From: an uncultured Bacilli bacterium
Lineage (GTDB): Bacteria; Bacillota_I; Bacilli_A; RFN20; CAG-631
DNA length: 62,428 bases
Assembly (NCBI GenBank): GCA_947599835.1
Contig: CANQFQ010000008.1
Span: 1 to 62,428, forward strand
Reading direction: 5' to 3'
Part shown: piece after piece, positions 37,505 to 47,096 of the stretch
How the letters are laid out: each line of letters starts with the position of its first letter
How positions within the stretch are numbered: position 1 is the first letter of the stretch
Position numbers and translations under genes: made by a program
The notes under the pieces: model-generated
Databases searched by the model: none
Seen by the model: only the letters and a program-made list of their open reading frames with translations
Told to the model about the DNA's origin: nothing

Positions 37505-39508
37505 ATGAAAACGAATAATATTAAGTCAATAGACATTTATTTTGATTCACAAAACACGTGCTACTACGTGCGGTTTACTTTTTCAAGTTACGATGAACTT
37601 CCTTCTTTTTATGAGATGAATAAAGAACAAAAAACATTGCTTTATTCGATGTTTCCAGAACTTGAGGCGTTTGGGAAACATCCGGGAGATGAAACCATTG
37701 AAAAAGACTTTGACCCTAAAATTGAAGCATACAACGAGCGTTGTCGTAATTCCTATCGTATTAAATGGAAAGCGTATATGGATGGAGTATTGGAACAAAT
37801 TAATCAAAAAGAGATGATACAAATTCTCGAAAAGAAAAGAAAATCTGGTAATTTTGTTTCAATTAACTACGATAAAACACCTAATGATGATGTTATTATT
37901 GATTTTATCGAGAATTATAAAAGCGATATCAAAGATCAATATATGACTTATTATTGCGATGAATGCAAACAATGGCGATATGGTATAATAAAAAATAAAA
38001 AAGTTAAATGTAAATGTGGAAAATCTTTTTCCTATGATGATTATGATAATGATAAAAAACTCTTTAAGTTTTCGGGAGCTAACGCATTAAACAAAGCGGC
38101 AGCAAAAGCAGCAGAAATGGCAGCTGAAAATAATTCTTCTCAAACTTCAAATCCATTCATTGAATCCAAGGATAGATCGTTTTATTACAATGGAATGACA
38201 TATCAATTTACTCTTGGAGATTTTATGGCACTTCATGAAATGCTATATCAAAATTGTGCAATTGAAAGTGTCTTTCAAGTAAATTCTGGCAAAATTACGT
38301 TTCAACTTGATTATGAAAACTATTTGAAAGGGATATCAAAACGAGAAAACATTAATTCAGAGTGGAAAAGTCTTTATCAAAAAAAGTCGGAAATTTTATT
38401 GAAAATCAACGAGGTATACGACAATGTTAATGGCGCTATGCTCGGATTTTATTTATATTTTCATTATTATATCCATACTAGGTCTAAGGCATTGCGTTGG
38501 CGTATAGAAAACACCATTTATTCATTTTCATCACCTGAGGACTATGTAGTTAAATTATGTGCAGCTTTTCAATCTCAAAATAATGCCTTGATAAATACTT
38601 TAATATCTTTATATAATGATCAAACATGTCAGTATTTTTTTCAAAATTATGATAGTAGAAAAATTGAGTTATCTCGTCTTATTTTTGAAAAGACGAATGG
38701 AAAATATGTTTATATCAATGAAAACAATAAAGTGATCGATTTTGGAACGGAATTTATTAATCGTTTAAGTGTAGTTGACGATCAAATTACTGAAAAAATT
38801 GAATTTATCTATGCTATACAAGGCGATGATGCATTTTGGAAACTTATATGTGGTTCATATAGTGACTACGATTTCTATTCTTCGACTTCGAATGACTATT
38901 ACGATTTATTGTGTTATTATCAGTTTGCTATTCAAGGCAAATCTATATTAAATTATCGTAGTTTACAAATAAAAAACGCTATCGATGGAATGGAATATAT
39001 CCGTACCATTGTATCAAATGCTTATCTTAGAAGAAATAATATAACACAACAAAGATATCAAGATCTTTTAAGCCTTATATTTGACACTTCATTATTGGAT
39101 AGCGTAATTTTTCGTAATGAGAATATTGTGAAAGTTGGTCGGAGAGATTCTAAACAACCTTTAATTGATACGTTGAAGAGTTTATTGAAATCTACAGAAT
39201 CGATACCGAGTATTAATGCTTATTTATTTTGTTTAAACTTGGTTGATAAGAATGTGAAGTTTTATTTTGATGATCGTTTAGATACACTTTTAGGACATGC
39301 AAAATATTTAATGAGCATGGATGACACTCGAAGAAATAGGATTGCAGATTATATTTCTAGTAACGAGGTAAAAGAGGTTTTGAAATGCATTTTTGCAGAA
39401 GGACAGTATGAAAAAATTTTAGATGAAGGCAAGGCGGCATTTCAAAAAATGAAACAAGCGTTAAATGAAATACAAGATGTTTCGCATACGAGTGCAAAAA
39501 GGCGATAA
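37505..39508 (+). CDS. Zinc-ribbon protein of the operon, unrecognised
   Basis: A 667-residue soluble protein. Near residues 147-175 four cysteines (CDEC ... CKCG) form a zinc-ribbon-like motif. The rest is rich in aromatic and charged residues with no motif I know, and a short alanine-rich helix (about 195-208) links the N-terminal and C-terminal parts. There is no membrane segment. The ribosome site is poor (AAAAAGCA), so translation may be coupled to the preceding gene 6 bp upstream. It is a candidate scaffold or target-recognition subunit. Confidence 0.75.
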   Translation: MKTNNIKSIDIYFDSQNTCYYVRFTFSSYDELPSFYEMNKEQKTLLYSMFPELEAFGKHPGDETIEKDFDPKIEAYNERCRNSYRIKWKAYMDGVLEQINQKEMIQILEKKRKSGNFVSINYDKTPNDDVIIDFIENYKSDIKDQYMTYYCDECKQWRYGIIKNKKVKCKCGKSFSYDDYDNDKKLFKFSGANALNKAAAKAAEMAAENNSSQTSNPFIESKDRSFYYNGMTYQFTLGDFMALHEMLYQNCAIESVFQVNSGKITFQLDYENYLKGISKRENINSEWKSLYQKKSEILLKINEVYDNVNGAMLGFYLYFHYYIHTRSKALRWRIENTIYSFSSPEDYVVKLCAAFQSQNNALINTLISLYNDQTCQYFFQNYDSRKIELSRLIFEKTNGKYVYINENNKVIDFGTEFINRLSVVDDQITEKIEFIYAIQGDDAFWKLICGSYSDYDFYSSTSNDYYDLLCYYQFAIQGKSILNYRSLQIKNAIDGMEYIRTIVSNAYLRRNNITQQRYQDLLSLIFDTSLLDSVIFRNENIVKVGRRDSKQPLIDTLKSLLKSTESIPSINAYLFCLNLVDKNVKFYFDDRLDTLLGHAKYLMSMDDTRRNRIADYISSNEVKEVLKCIFAEGQYEKILDEGKAAFQKMKQALNEIQDVSHTSAKRR

Positions 39509-39595
39509 AATGTCGTTAGTGATTCATCAAATACACTTTAAATTAACAAGCAAAATTGACAAGAATAATGGGATATTTAAAGGAGGATTATACAA

Positions 39596-41536
39596 ATGAG
39601 TGGACCTAAATATTATAGATTCCCTGCAAACTCTTCAGAAGAGGCCGCAGGAATTTTATCTCGTTTTTCTGCCTTTCAGCATGGGGTAAAAGCCACCATT
39701 GAGGGAAACGAAATTACAGTAACTGTATCCAGCGAAGCGTGGCTAAATGGCAAAGATTACGATTTTATCAGTAAGCAGATAGCTGATGCAACAGCACGAT
39801 TTCATGCTGATGAAAAAATGCGTAAGTTGTTGGAAGATGGAAAATCTAAAGAACTTCAACGTGTTAGCAATTTAAAAGCACAAATTAGCAAGCAAGCGGA
39901 ATATAAGAAAAAGAAGTATATGGATTCTCAAAACCATTGCATGGCAATTGAGCGGTTGGCAGAGGTTTCTATTAATACTCCTTTTGGAAATTATGATATG
40001 AAGGCTTATATTGATAAATGTAAAAAACTAATGAGTCAGATTCGTTCTGAAATTGATGGCGTTGATACAGAAAAGAATTTGCGCTTGTCCAACTGCGATA
40101 CGTATTCTTCACAGATTCGTCATTGTAGTTCTTTAAGCGAATTATCAAGTGCAAAAAAGAAGGCACCAGACATGTCTATTTCTCAAACTTTTACAAATCA
40201 AGAAGTGGAAAGTCTCGAAACAGAAATCAAAGAACGGAAAAAACAACTGCTTGAATTTACACAATTTCTTCGCGAGATGGATCAAGTTATTAGTTCTAAG
40301 GGATTAGTTGATTATAGACCTCGCATTGTAAAGGCACTCGAAAATATGGATATATATTCTCCAGATTCCATCCGGGAATTGGAAAAATTAGTAAAACAAA
40401 TTGAAAGAGAACATGCCTATATGCAAGAGCAATTAATAATCAAAAAAGCAGATGAAGCCACTTTAAAAGAAGTTGAAGCCCAAATCGCTCTATTAGGAAA
40501 TTTGAAATCTTTATTAAAACCATTGGTTGAAAATGCTGAAGTGTATACGGAAGCTCAAATCAATTACGAGAATCTTGGACATCAAACGCTTGCAAATTGC
40601 GAGAAGATAATTGCTCAAATCGATGGGTTGAAATTTTGTAGCAATATTCATAGGGCTGAAATAGAAAAAGCCAAACAAGTTTTGGATAGGAGTCGCCCAT
40701 TATTGCGGTTGCCAAATGTATATACTCAACTTGTCTCTTTGCATTCAAGATTGAACAACTTGAACAAAGAATGCATCAAAGAAGTAGAAGACTATGAAAA
40801 ATTTTCTGTAGAGTATGAACGTTATAAAGAACTTTATATGAAATTTAGAGGTATACTCACTGCTGAAGAATCGAAATTGGTCGATGATGAAGGATATATA
40901 GAAGAACCAGAAAACATTGCTTTTGATAATTTTGATGCAAAAACGCAGATATCCATACTGATTGAAAGAAATAAACAATTGGAACTTATCATCAACCAAA
41001 GTGTACAACAAACTTTTAGTGCTGGTATGTCTGCAATTTTGTATGGAAGCAAATGGGGACGAGAATTCAAACGTGAAAAAAACGAGGATGGAAGTACTCA
41101 TCTTTTGTATATGCGCAAAGCTGATAAAGGAGCTATTTTTGATGTATCTTGTAAACAGGATGGAAAAGTTGAAATTCTGCCAAGAGGTGTGATTTTGAGT
41201 AATGGTCGTGCAACAATAACTGCAGATGATCTTCGCAAGGTTCACGCTTCATGCCAATGGGCTGAAGAAATCAGTGAAGCATTTGAAAGTGTAGGTATTC
41301 CTAATGGTGAATATGAAGAAATGGCAGATGAGTATCGCGAAAAACTATACGATACGTCAAATTATTATCGAATGAAGACAGAGGCAGAGTCAATTCGTTT
41401 TTTACTCAACAGCGGCTTTTCTGAAGAAGAAATAGCAGCGTTAGGATATAAGATTGAAAAAGACAATAATGCGGTCGAAAAAGAAGTTAACGACCAACAA
41501 AGCTCGCAACAAGAGGCTATTGAGCTTAAACCTTAA
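39596..41536 (+). CDS. MSGPKYY-type coiled-coil protein
   Basis: A 646-residue protein that starts MSGPKYYRFP, has a small compact-looking domain (residues 1-70, with VTVSSEAW) and then a long coiled-coil region (about 75-450) rich in Glu, Lys and Leu heptads. A globular C-terminal part (about 470-620) follows, with a final acidic, Gln-rich tail. AAAGGAGG lies 8 bases before the ATG. It is preceded by the longest gap in the operon (87 bp). No enzyme motif is seen. A structural or filament-forming role is plausible but unproven. Confidence 0.78.
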   Translation: MSGPKYYRFPANSSEEAAGILSRFSAFQHGVKATIEGNEITVTVSSEAWLNGKDYDFISKQIADATARFHADEKMRKLLEDGKSKELQRVSNLKAQISKQAEYKKKKYMDSQNHCMAIERLAEVSINTPFGNYDMKAYIDKCKKLMSQIRSEIDGVDTEKNLRLSNCDTYSSQIRHCSSLSELSSAKKKAPDMSISQTFTNQEVESLETEIKERKKQLLEFTQFLREMDQVISSKGLVDYRPRIVKALENMDIYSPDSIRELEKLVKQIEREHAYMQEQLIIKKADEATLKEVEAQIALLGNLKSLLKPLVENAEVYTEAQINYENLGHQTLANCEKIIAQIDGLKFCSNIHRAEIEKAKQVLDRSRPLLRLPNVYTQLVSLHSRLNNLNKECIKEVEDYEKFSVEYERYKELYMKFRGILTAEESKLVDDEGYIEEPENIAFDNFDAKTQISILIERNKQLELIINQSVQQTFSAGMSAILYGSKWGREFKREKNEDGSTHLLYMRKADKGAIFDVSCKQDGKVEILPRGVILSNGRATITADDLRKVHASCQWAEEISEAFESVGIPNGEYEEMADEYREKLYDTSNYYRMKTEAESIRFLLNSGFSEEEIAALGYKIEKDNNAVEKEVNDQQSSQQEAIELKP

Positions 41537-41541
41537 GGCAA

Positions 41542-42132
41542 ATGCAAATAGGTAAAATATTATTCCCTATTACCACACTTGGTCCGGGTAAAAGAGTTGG
41601 AATATGGGTTTTAGGATGTAGTAGAAATTGTGAAGGATGTTCTAACCCGGAACTACAATTTTTTGATGCTTCAAAGGATATCAGTGTCGAAGAGATTGTT
41701 CAATTTATTAAAACCTTACCATGCGAAGGCGTCACCATATCTGGTGGAGAACCTTTTTTGCAAACTGAAGCGTTGAAACATTTGGTATGTGAATTGCGAG
41801 AAGCAGGAATAGATGATATTCTAATTTATTCTGGTTTTACAAAACAGGAACTCGAGAACATGAATGATCCTAATGTCGATTTCGTTTTATCACATATCAC
41901 CGTCTTAATCGACGGACCATTTATCAAGGAACTTGTTGATGATGTTCCGCTTAGGGGCTCATCAAATCAAAAAGTTTGGCTTTTTGATCGGCGATATGAA
42001 CAACAATATTTATCTTGCCTAACTGGCGAGAAAAAGGTGGACATTTTTCAATTCAGAGATGAGATTCATTTTATAGGAATTCCATTTAAGGATTATAAGA
42101 AAATCTACACCAAATATATAAAAACGAGGTAA
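41542..42132 (+). CDS. NrdG-like radical SAM activating protein
   Basis: A 196-residue single-domain radical SAM protein. The cluster motif CSRNCEGC (CxxxCxxC, about residues 30-37) and the GGEP motif (ISGGEPFLQ) are intact. In length and layout it looks like the activase of anaerobic ribonucleotide reductase (NrdG), opening with the LGPGKRVGIWVLGC pattern. No NrdD or other glycyl-radical enzyme is nearby; instead it lies 5 bp after the coiled-coil gene and 4 bp before the GTPase gene. It may modify a component of this system. Reaction unknown. Confidence 0.9.
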   Translation: MQIGKILFPITTLGPGKRVGIWVLGCSRNCEGCSNPELQFFDASKDISVEEIVQFIKTLPCEGVTISGGEPFLQTEALKHLVCELREAGIDDILIYSGFTKQELENMNDPNVDFVLSHITVLIDGPFIKELVDDVPLRGSSNQKVWLFDRRYEQQYLSCLTGEKKVDIFQFRDEIHFIGIPFKDYKKIYTKYIKTR

Positions 42133-42136
42133 ACAC

Positions 42137-44269
42137 ATGAGTGAATTTTATTTTGATTATAAATGTATTGCTATGAATAGCACCAACACAGGTCTTAAAG
42201 GAACTGATAAAGCTTTAAATTTTTATCTTTTCCAAGATTATAACAATAACAAAGGGTCAATGTGCATTCAAGTTTATGTTCCTAAGTCTATGCAAGCAAA
42301 ATATTGTGGAGCTAGGTTATATTCACTATCAAATGGCATTGATTTTCCAGATTTTAATACTGCAACTGAATATGATTTTATTCCCTGTGGAACAGCTGCA
42401 GGAATGGGGACAGAATCCTATAACATCAGTGACGATAATTGTATCTTTATTAAAAGTAAAAATGGAGAACTTTCAGGAAGTGGCATTATTGCTTTCATTG
42501 ATGGAAATAATCGTAATGCTGTTCCTAAGGTTGAAAATGCATATAAGTATGTTATAAATTATTCAAAGAAAGAAACGATTTCTTATCGTATTCTTGAACA
42601 TAAGAACAAAATTAATATACAGATAATATATCCTTTGATTCGGAGCGATATTATTTTGCATGTAATTGAAAAAACGAATGCAAAACCTGTATTGATAAGG
42701 GATAGAATGGGAACGAGTAATCTTCTAATGACGAAAAATGGTCCTGCAACGATTACATTAAAAGCGAACGGAAGGGCTGAAGATGTAGTTAAAGTATCTT
42801 TTCCAGCAGAGGACATTGATAAAACAGATTTTCGTCTTGTGTTCGAAGATCTCACAAATAACAAATATTATATATTAGTGGACGAATCAGATTATACTTT
42901 CGAGGACAAATCATCAAGAATCGATGAACAAAAAAATAAACACAAGCTTGATAAAACAATTCGTAAATGTCCTTATTGTGGCGAGGCTATGGGAGAGTTA
43001 CCAAAGTTTTCTCGAAATACTTCGCAAATATGCACTTGTGATGGGAAAGTTCTTTTAACAACTGATTCTAATACAAGAGAAAAAGTGGATCCAAAGTTAG
43101 CATATAAACAAACTATCGTTTGCAAAGCTAATCTTCCCGAATTATCAAACCCTAATTTTAAAAAGGGGGCATCCAATTCCGATGAAGGAGGCTTTATTCC
43201 AGTACGAAATTTGATTATTCCTAATGCCTATATGACGCTTCCTTCCATGAATGTTGTAGTTTGTGGAGCGCCAAAATCGGGAAAGACAATTTATCTTTCC
43301 TCTCTATTTAATATGCGTGATGGAGGTACAAGTAAAGGAGTTTATTCTAGTCCATTCATACTGGATCGCATACTGAATGTATTTGATAAAACATCAAGGG
43401 AAGAAAAAAGTGCCCAAGAAGTGAAATTTGAAAATGTTGAGATTGTCAAGAATGAAGCAAATGAAGTTAAGGAAATTAATTTGGGATATAGATGTGAACA
43501 ACGTCGTAGTTCATCCATCGAAAAAATAAAAAAACGTTATGTCATATCGGTTGGGGATAAAGTTGAAAGCTATACAGATCCTTCGGAGGCTTTTCGATTA
43601 TCATGGCACCCTATTGGTTTTCAAATGGGAAACTTAGGTTTTATTTATTTCTATGATGTTCCAGGTGAAAAATTTTCGCGTGACAATCCTGATAAGGTTC
43701 GATCGATTGATATGGCAGATTGCTTCTTAGCTGTTATTGATGGTGCAAATGATAGAGGGGCAAAAGATGCGTTGCATGATTTAGATCACGCCCTAGGTCG
43801 TATTAAAGAAATGTCTACCATCAACATTGATATGAAAAATATACCTATAGCAATCGTATTTACTAAACACGATTTAAAACTTACTGACTACGTTCGTGAA
43901 GGAGATCAAGAGGGGCTTAAAGGTTGTTTCGATGAGAATTGCCATGTGGTAAGAGAAGATATGCTTGATCTTATGCCTCGAAATGGAGTTTATGCGGGAA
44001 GTGAACTCGAACGTCATATTGATTGTTCCAGTTATGAATTAGAACATTTTTTGAAATCAGCTGGAGATAGTGAAAGCGCTAGTTTATTAAACAATATTAA
44101 AATGAACTACAAGAACATTAAGTTTTTTACTTGTTCTGCGCTTGGTAATAACGAATGCTTGGAAAAAGCTGACGATGATACGAAAGAGGTCTTATTTAGA
44201 CCAAGACGACTTAGAATGGAATTACCAATTATTTGGTTAATGTACCAAAAAGGATTAATAAAGGGGTAA
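42137..44269 (+). CDS. Zinc-ribbon GTPase resembling DO-GTPase2
   Basis: A 710-residue GTPase. Residues 1-270 are a beta-rich region of unknown kind. A zinc ribbon starting CPYCGEAM at about 278 follows, then a P-loop GAPKSGKT (377-384), DVPGE (507-511) as Walker B/G3 and TKHD (576-579) in place of NKxD. The spacing between P-loop and G3 is long. This layout reminds me of the DO-GTPase2 family described in NTPase-based bacterial conflict systems, normally beside GAP1 proteins, as here. GAGG precedes the start. The family name is from memory. Confidence 0.8.
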   Translation: MSEFYFDYKCIAMNSTNTGLKGTDKALNFYLFQDYNNNKGSMCIQVYVPKSMQAKYCGARLYSLSNGIDFPDFNTATEYDFIPCGTAAGMGTESYNISDDNCIFIKSKNGELSGSGIIAFIDGNNRNAVPKVENAYKYVINYSKKETISYRILEHKNKINIQIIYPLIRSDIILHVIEKTNAKPVLIRDRMGTSNLLMTKNGPATITLKANGRAEDVVKVSFPAEDIDKTDFRLVFEDLTNNKYYILVDESDYTFEDKSSRIDEQKNKHKLDKTIRKCPYCGEAMGELPKFSRNTSQICTCDGKVLLTTDSNTREKVDPKLAYKQTIVCKANLPELSNPNFKKGASNSDEGGFIPVRNLIIPNAYMTLPSMNVVVCGAPKSGKTIYLSSLFNMRDGGTSKGVYSSPFILDRILNVFDKTSREEKSAQEVKFENVEIVKNEANEVKEINLGYRCEQRRSSSIEKIKKRYVISVGDKVESYTDPSEAFRLSWHPIGFQMGNLGFIYFYDVPGEKFSRDNPDKVRSIDMADCFLAVIDGANDRGAKDALHDLDHALGRIKEMSTINIDMKNIPIAIVFTKHDLKLTDYVREGDQEGLKGCFDENCHVVREDMLDLMPRNGVYAGSELERHIDCSSYELEHFLKSAGDSESASLLNNIKMNYKNIKFFTCSALGNNECLEKADDDTKEVLFRPRRLRMELPIIWLMYQKGLIKG

Positions 44270-44274
44270 TAGAT

Positions 44275-47082
44275 ATGTCGAAAGTGTTTGAATGTATTTA
44301 CGCCTATATCTATAAAAATAATTATGCTGGGAATTGTTCCTTGGGAAAACAGATATATACCATCACGAGTGGAATTTTGCCTACTGAAATTGATTTTGTT
44401 ACACGACTTATGTCTAATATCGATAAATCTGGTGTTGCAAAAGTTGATAATGCGGCGGGAGTAAAACTTGATGGGTCAAAAATCAATCCTAATTATGATT
44501 TAGCTTCCTATGCATATTATCCAACGACAGAAGAAAAAGGTTATAAGGTGTTAAGTCGAGCAGGACTTAGAAAATCACTTAAAGATAAAAGTGTTAGAGG
44601 AACAAAAGAAATTAATCATGTGCTAATTTTTGATGATGATCTTCAAGAAAAATATGTCATCGATTATTTAGGTCACCCTCTTTTTAAGGAATTTACGGAT
44701 ATTCAGCTTGAGGATGAACAGGAATCAATCATTGATTCAGTGTGTGAAGTAAAACCTGAAATGCTTAATCCGATTGATCTTTCAAATTTTCCATCCAATC
44801 CATTGGACATGAATGTTTTGAAAACGATGAATATGAAATCAATCTCAGAAATTGTGCACGCCCTATTTGTTGCAAAGAAAAAACAAAAAACGGCATACAT
44901 TGTCTATAATCCAGAAGATTGGGAAATGGCCGTGGAATACATAAAAGTTGCGTTAAAGTTATTACCTCCACATATTGCCAATGAAATTTCCTTTATTACT
45001 TGCTATGGCAAAACAGATCCGATTTCAATTGATATTTGTGGTGTTCCTACTTGTGATGATAATTATATTTCATTTTTGAAAAGCAAAGGATGTTTGGTTA
45101 AGTTGGATTCCACGGGTGTCATTGGTTTAGAAGAAGAAAAGGGCCCCTTTGCTGCTTTTTTAGCAACAACTAAAGATTTGGATAATTGGCTTACAGAATC
45201 TGCTAGTTTTTATAAGCATGTTAAAACCTTGGATGATATTAATGATGTCATAGAACTATATTTGAATCGATTGAATAATGATGATGAAGAGAAAAATTCA
45301 ATTGCTCAGTTTAAACACATTGTTACGGTTATTAATAAGAGTCTTGATTTAATCATTGAACCTCCTTTTTTGGAATGCAGGAATCAAATTGAATCAGTGA
45401 AATCTCGCCTTGCTATCATTTGTGCTGAAATGCAAAATGTTCAAACAGAAAGAATGTTTGATGATCTTTTTGTCCCTTTGGTTCAATTATATTCAGAAAT
45501 TGAAAAGCGCGGCATATCAAAAAGGCAAATACTCGATGATATAGCTAAAATGATTTATACTGTAATATTTGGAAGTCAAGATCAAAGCAAGGCATCGACG
45601 AAAAAACATTTTGAATTTCTTTCGTACCATCATTCTAAGATATTAGAAAAACTAAATTGTATCCATCTTGATTTGTTCAATTATATGGAATCACAATGGG
45701 GTTTTTTACATGATTTTTATGAGGCGTATTTTAATGATGAGGAATATAGCGAATTTGCCGCAGACTTTAGTTTGGAATTATTAAAAATTCTTTTGCAAGA
45801 TATGGATGAAAGTAATTATAACGAGATTCGTGATTATTTTGTTTCAGGATATTTAAGTGTTAGATCCAATCAATTAGTTAAAATTTTGGAACTTGTTTTC
45901 GACAAATCAGCAACTTCTAATGCGGTTTTTACTTATGTCTTAAATACGCTGCTGAAGTCAGGAAATAATGATAGTTTAAATCAAGATAGAATTCAAACTT
46001 TTATCGATTTCATCATTGAAAAGAATCTACTTGAAGAAGCGATTCCTTACTTTAGAGATAAATTTATTCTCCCAATTGGTGTGGATGCAAAAATAATTAA
46101 AAACATCTTTGGTGAATTACTGAAAAAATACATTTTACCGCCTAGTCAACGCACCTTAGATGAAATTTATGAAGATTTTAAAAAGATGAAAACTTTGATT
46201 GGAAATAATGAATCTGTAAGTTTGCAACAATTTTTATATGATGATTTGGCAAAAAGAATTATTAATCCTATCTATGTTGAAGCAATCAAAAAGGTTCGAT
46301 TTGAAGCAACTTCTGATGCTAACATGAGTTGTTATAATGAACTTTTAGAAAACTATAAAAATCCTGTTTTTGCACAACAAGTAGATTCTAAATTTTGTTC
46401 AAGTTTGAAAGAACTTTTAGAAAACTATCAAATATACAAAACACAATTACAAAGAGAAGTCAGTTTAGTTCAATTTCGTGTAGACTTTGTCGCTCGAGAA
46501 TTAATTCTACTTGATTCTAAAACCATTCTTGCTTTGTTGAATAAGCATATTGGAAAAGCAAAAGTTACGCAATATTTTGCCGATATGGGAATCGAAGGAA
46601 AGTTTCAAAAGCACGAAAAATTTCTTGAAGTCTGTGAAAGTATTGCAAGGGATTTTCTTCTTGATAAAGGAAAAGATTTAAGCGACAGCGATAGAGCTAA
46701 ACTCAATCGTAAAAAAATAGCATTTGTCGAAGAAATTCGAAATGAAAAAAGCAAAAGACATAATGTGTCCCGATTTCGTACGTTGAGCGATGGCGTTAAA
46801 GGGCTGATTTTCTCGACAATTTTTGCAGTAATAATGGCGGTGTGTGTTGCAATAGCTGGTTATTTTCTCTACAAATTTTACGATAAAGGGTATTTTAAAG
46901 CTATATATTTTGCTTTTACAATTTTTACGGTGCTGATTAGTGAAGTTATATATTGGTACAATTTTCGCAATAGAAGAATGCATAGTGTGGTTATGACATC
47001 AACATGGCAAACCATTGTGATTTTGGTTACTATGCTAGCATTATATGTATTCGTACAGTTTATTCTTACATTTATTTTTTAA
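44275..47082 (+). CDS. GAP1-like GTPase-associated membrane protein
   Basis: A 935-residue protein. The first 250 residues (ECIYAYIYKN, GNCSLGKQIY, later LLPPHIANEISFIT) resemble the N-terminal domain of GTPase-associated protein 1 (GAP1-N2 type); a long helical middle follows. Three TM helices (about 838-860, 873-893, 905-930) close the protein, so the bulk would sit on the inner membrane face. AAGGGG supports the ATG at 44275; a longer frame would overlap the GTPase gene. Five bp separate it from its presumed GTPase partner. Confidence 0.78.
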   Translation: MSKVFECIYAYIYKNNYAGNCSLGKQIYTITSGILPTEIDFVTRLMSNIDKSGVAKVDNAAGVKLDGSKINPNYDLASYAYYPTTEEKGYKVLSRAGLRKSLKDKSVRGTKEINHVLIFDDDLQEKYVIDYLGHPLFKEFTDIQLEDEQESIIDSVCEVKPEMLNPIDLSNFPSNPLDMNVLKTMNMKSISEIVHALFVAKKKQKTAYIVYNPEDWEMAVEYIKVALKLLPPHIANEISFITCYGKTDPISIDICGVPTCDDNYISFLKSKGCLVKLDSTGVIGLEEEKGPFAAFLATTKDLDNWLTESASFYKHVKTLDDINDVIELYLNRLNNDDEEKNSIAQFKHIVTVINKSLDLIIEPPFLECRNQIESVKSRLAIICAEMQNVQTERMFDDLFVPLVQLYSEIEKRGISKRQILDDIAKMIYTVIFGSQDQSKASTKKHFEFLSYHHSKILEKLNCIHLDLFNYMESQWGFLHDFYEAYFNDEEYSEFAADFSLELLKILLQDMDESNYNEIRDYFVSGYLSVRSNQLVKILELVFDKSATSNAVFTYVLNTLLKSGNNDSLNQDRIQTFIDFIIEKNLLEEAIPYFRDKFILPIGVDAKIIKNIFGELLKKYILPPSQRTLDEIYEDFKKMKTLIGNNESVSLQQFLYDDLAKRIINPIYVEAIKKVRFEATSDANMSCYNELLENYKNPVFAQQVDSKFCSSLKELLENYQIYKTQLQREVSLVQFRVDFVARELILLDSKTILALLNKHIGKAKVTQYFADMGIEGKFQKHEKFLEVCESIARDFLLDKGKDLSDSDRAKLNRKKIAFVEEIRNEKSKRHNVSRFRTLSDGVKGLIFSTIFAVIMAVCVAIAGYFLYKFYDKGYFKAIYFAFTIFTVLISEVIYWYNFRNRRMHSVVMTSTWQTIVILVTMLALYVFVQFILTFIF

Positions 47083-47096
47083 GGAGATAACTTATT

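Noticed and set aside
40745..41245. Minus-strand 166-codon frame inside the MSGPKYY gene
   Set aside because: Low-complexity Phe/Ser-rich translation and no ribosome site; it is the shadow of the coiled-coil coding frame.
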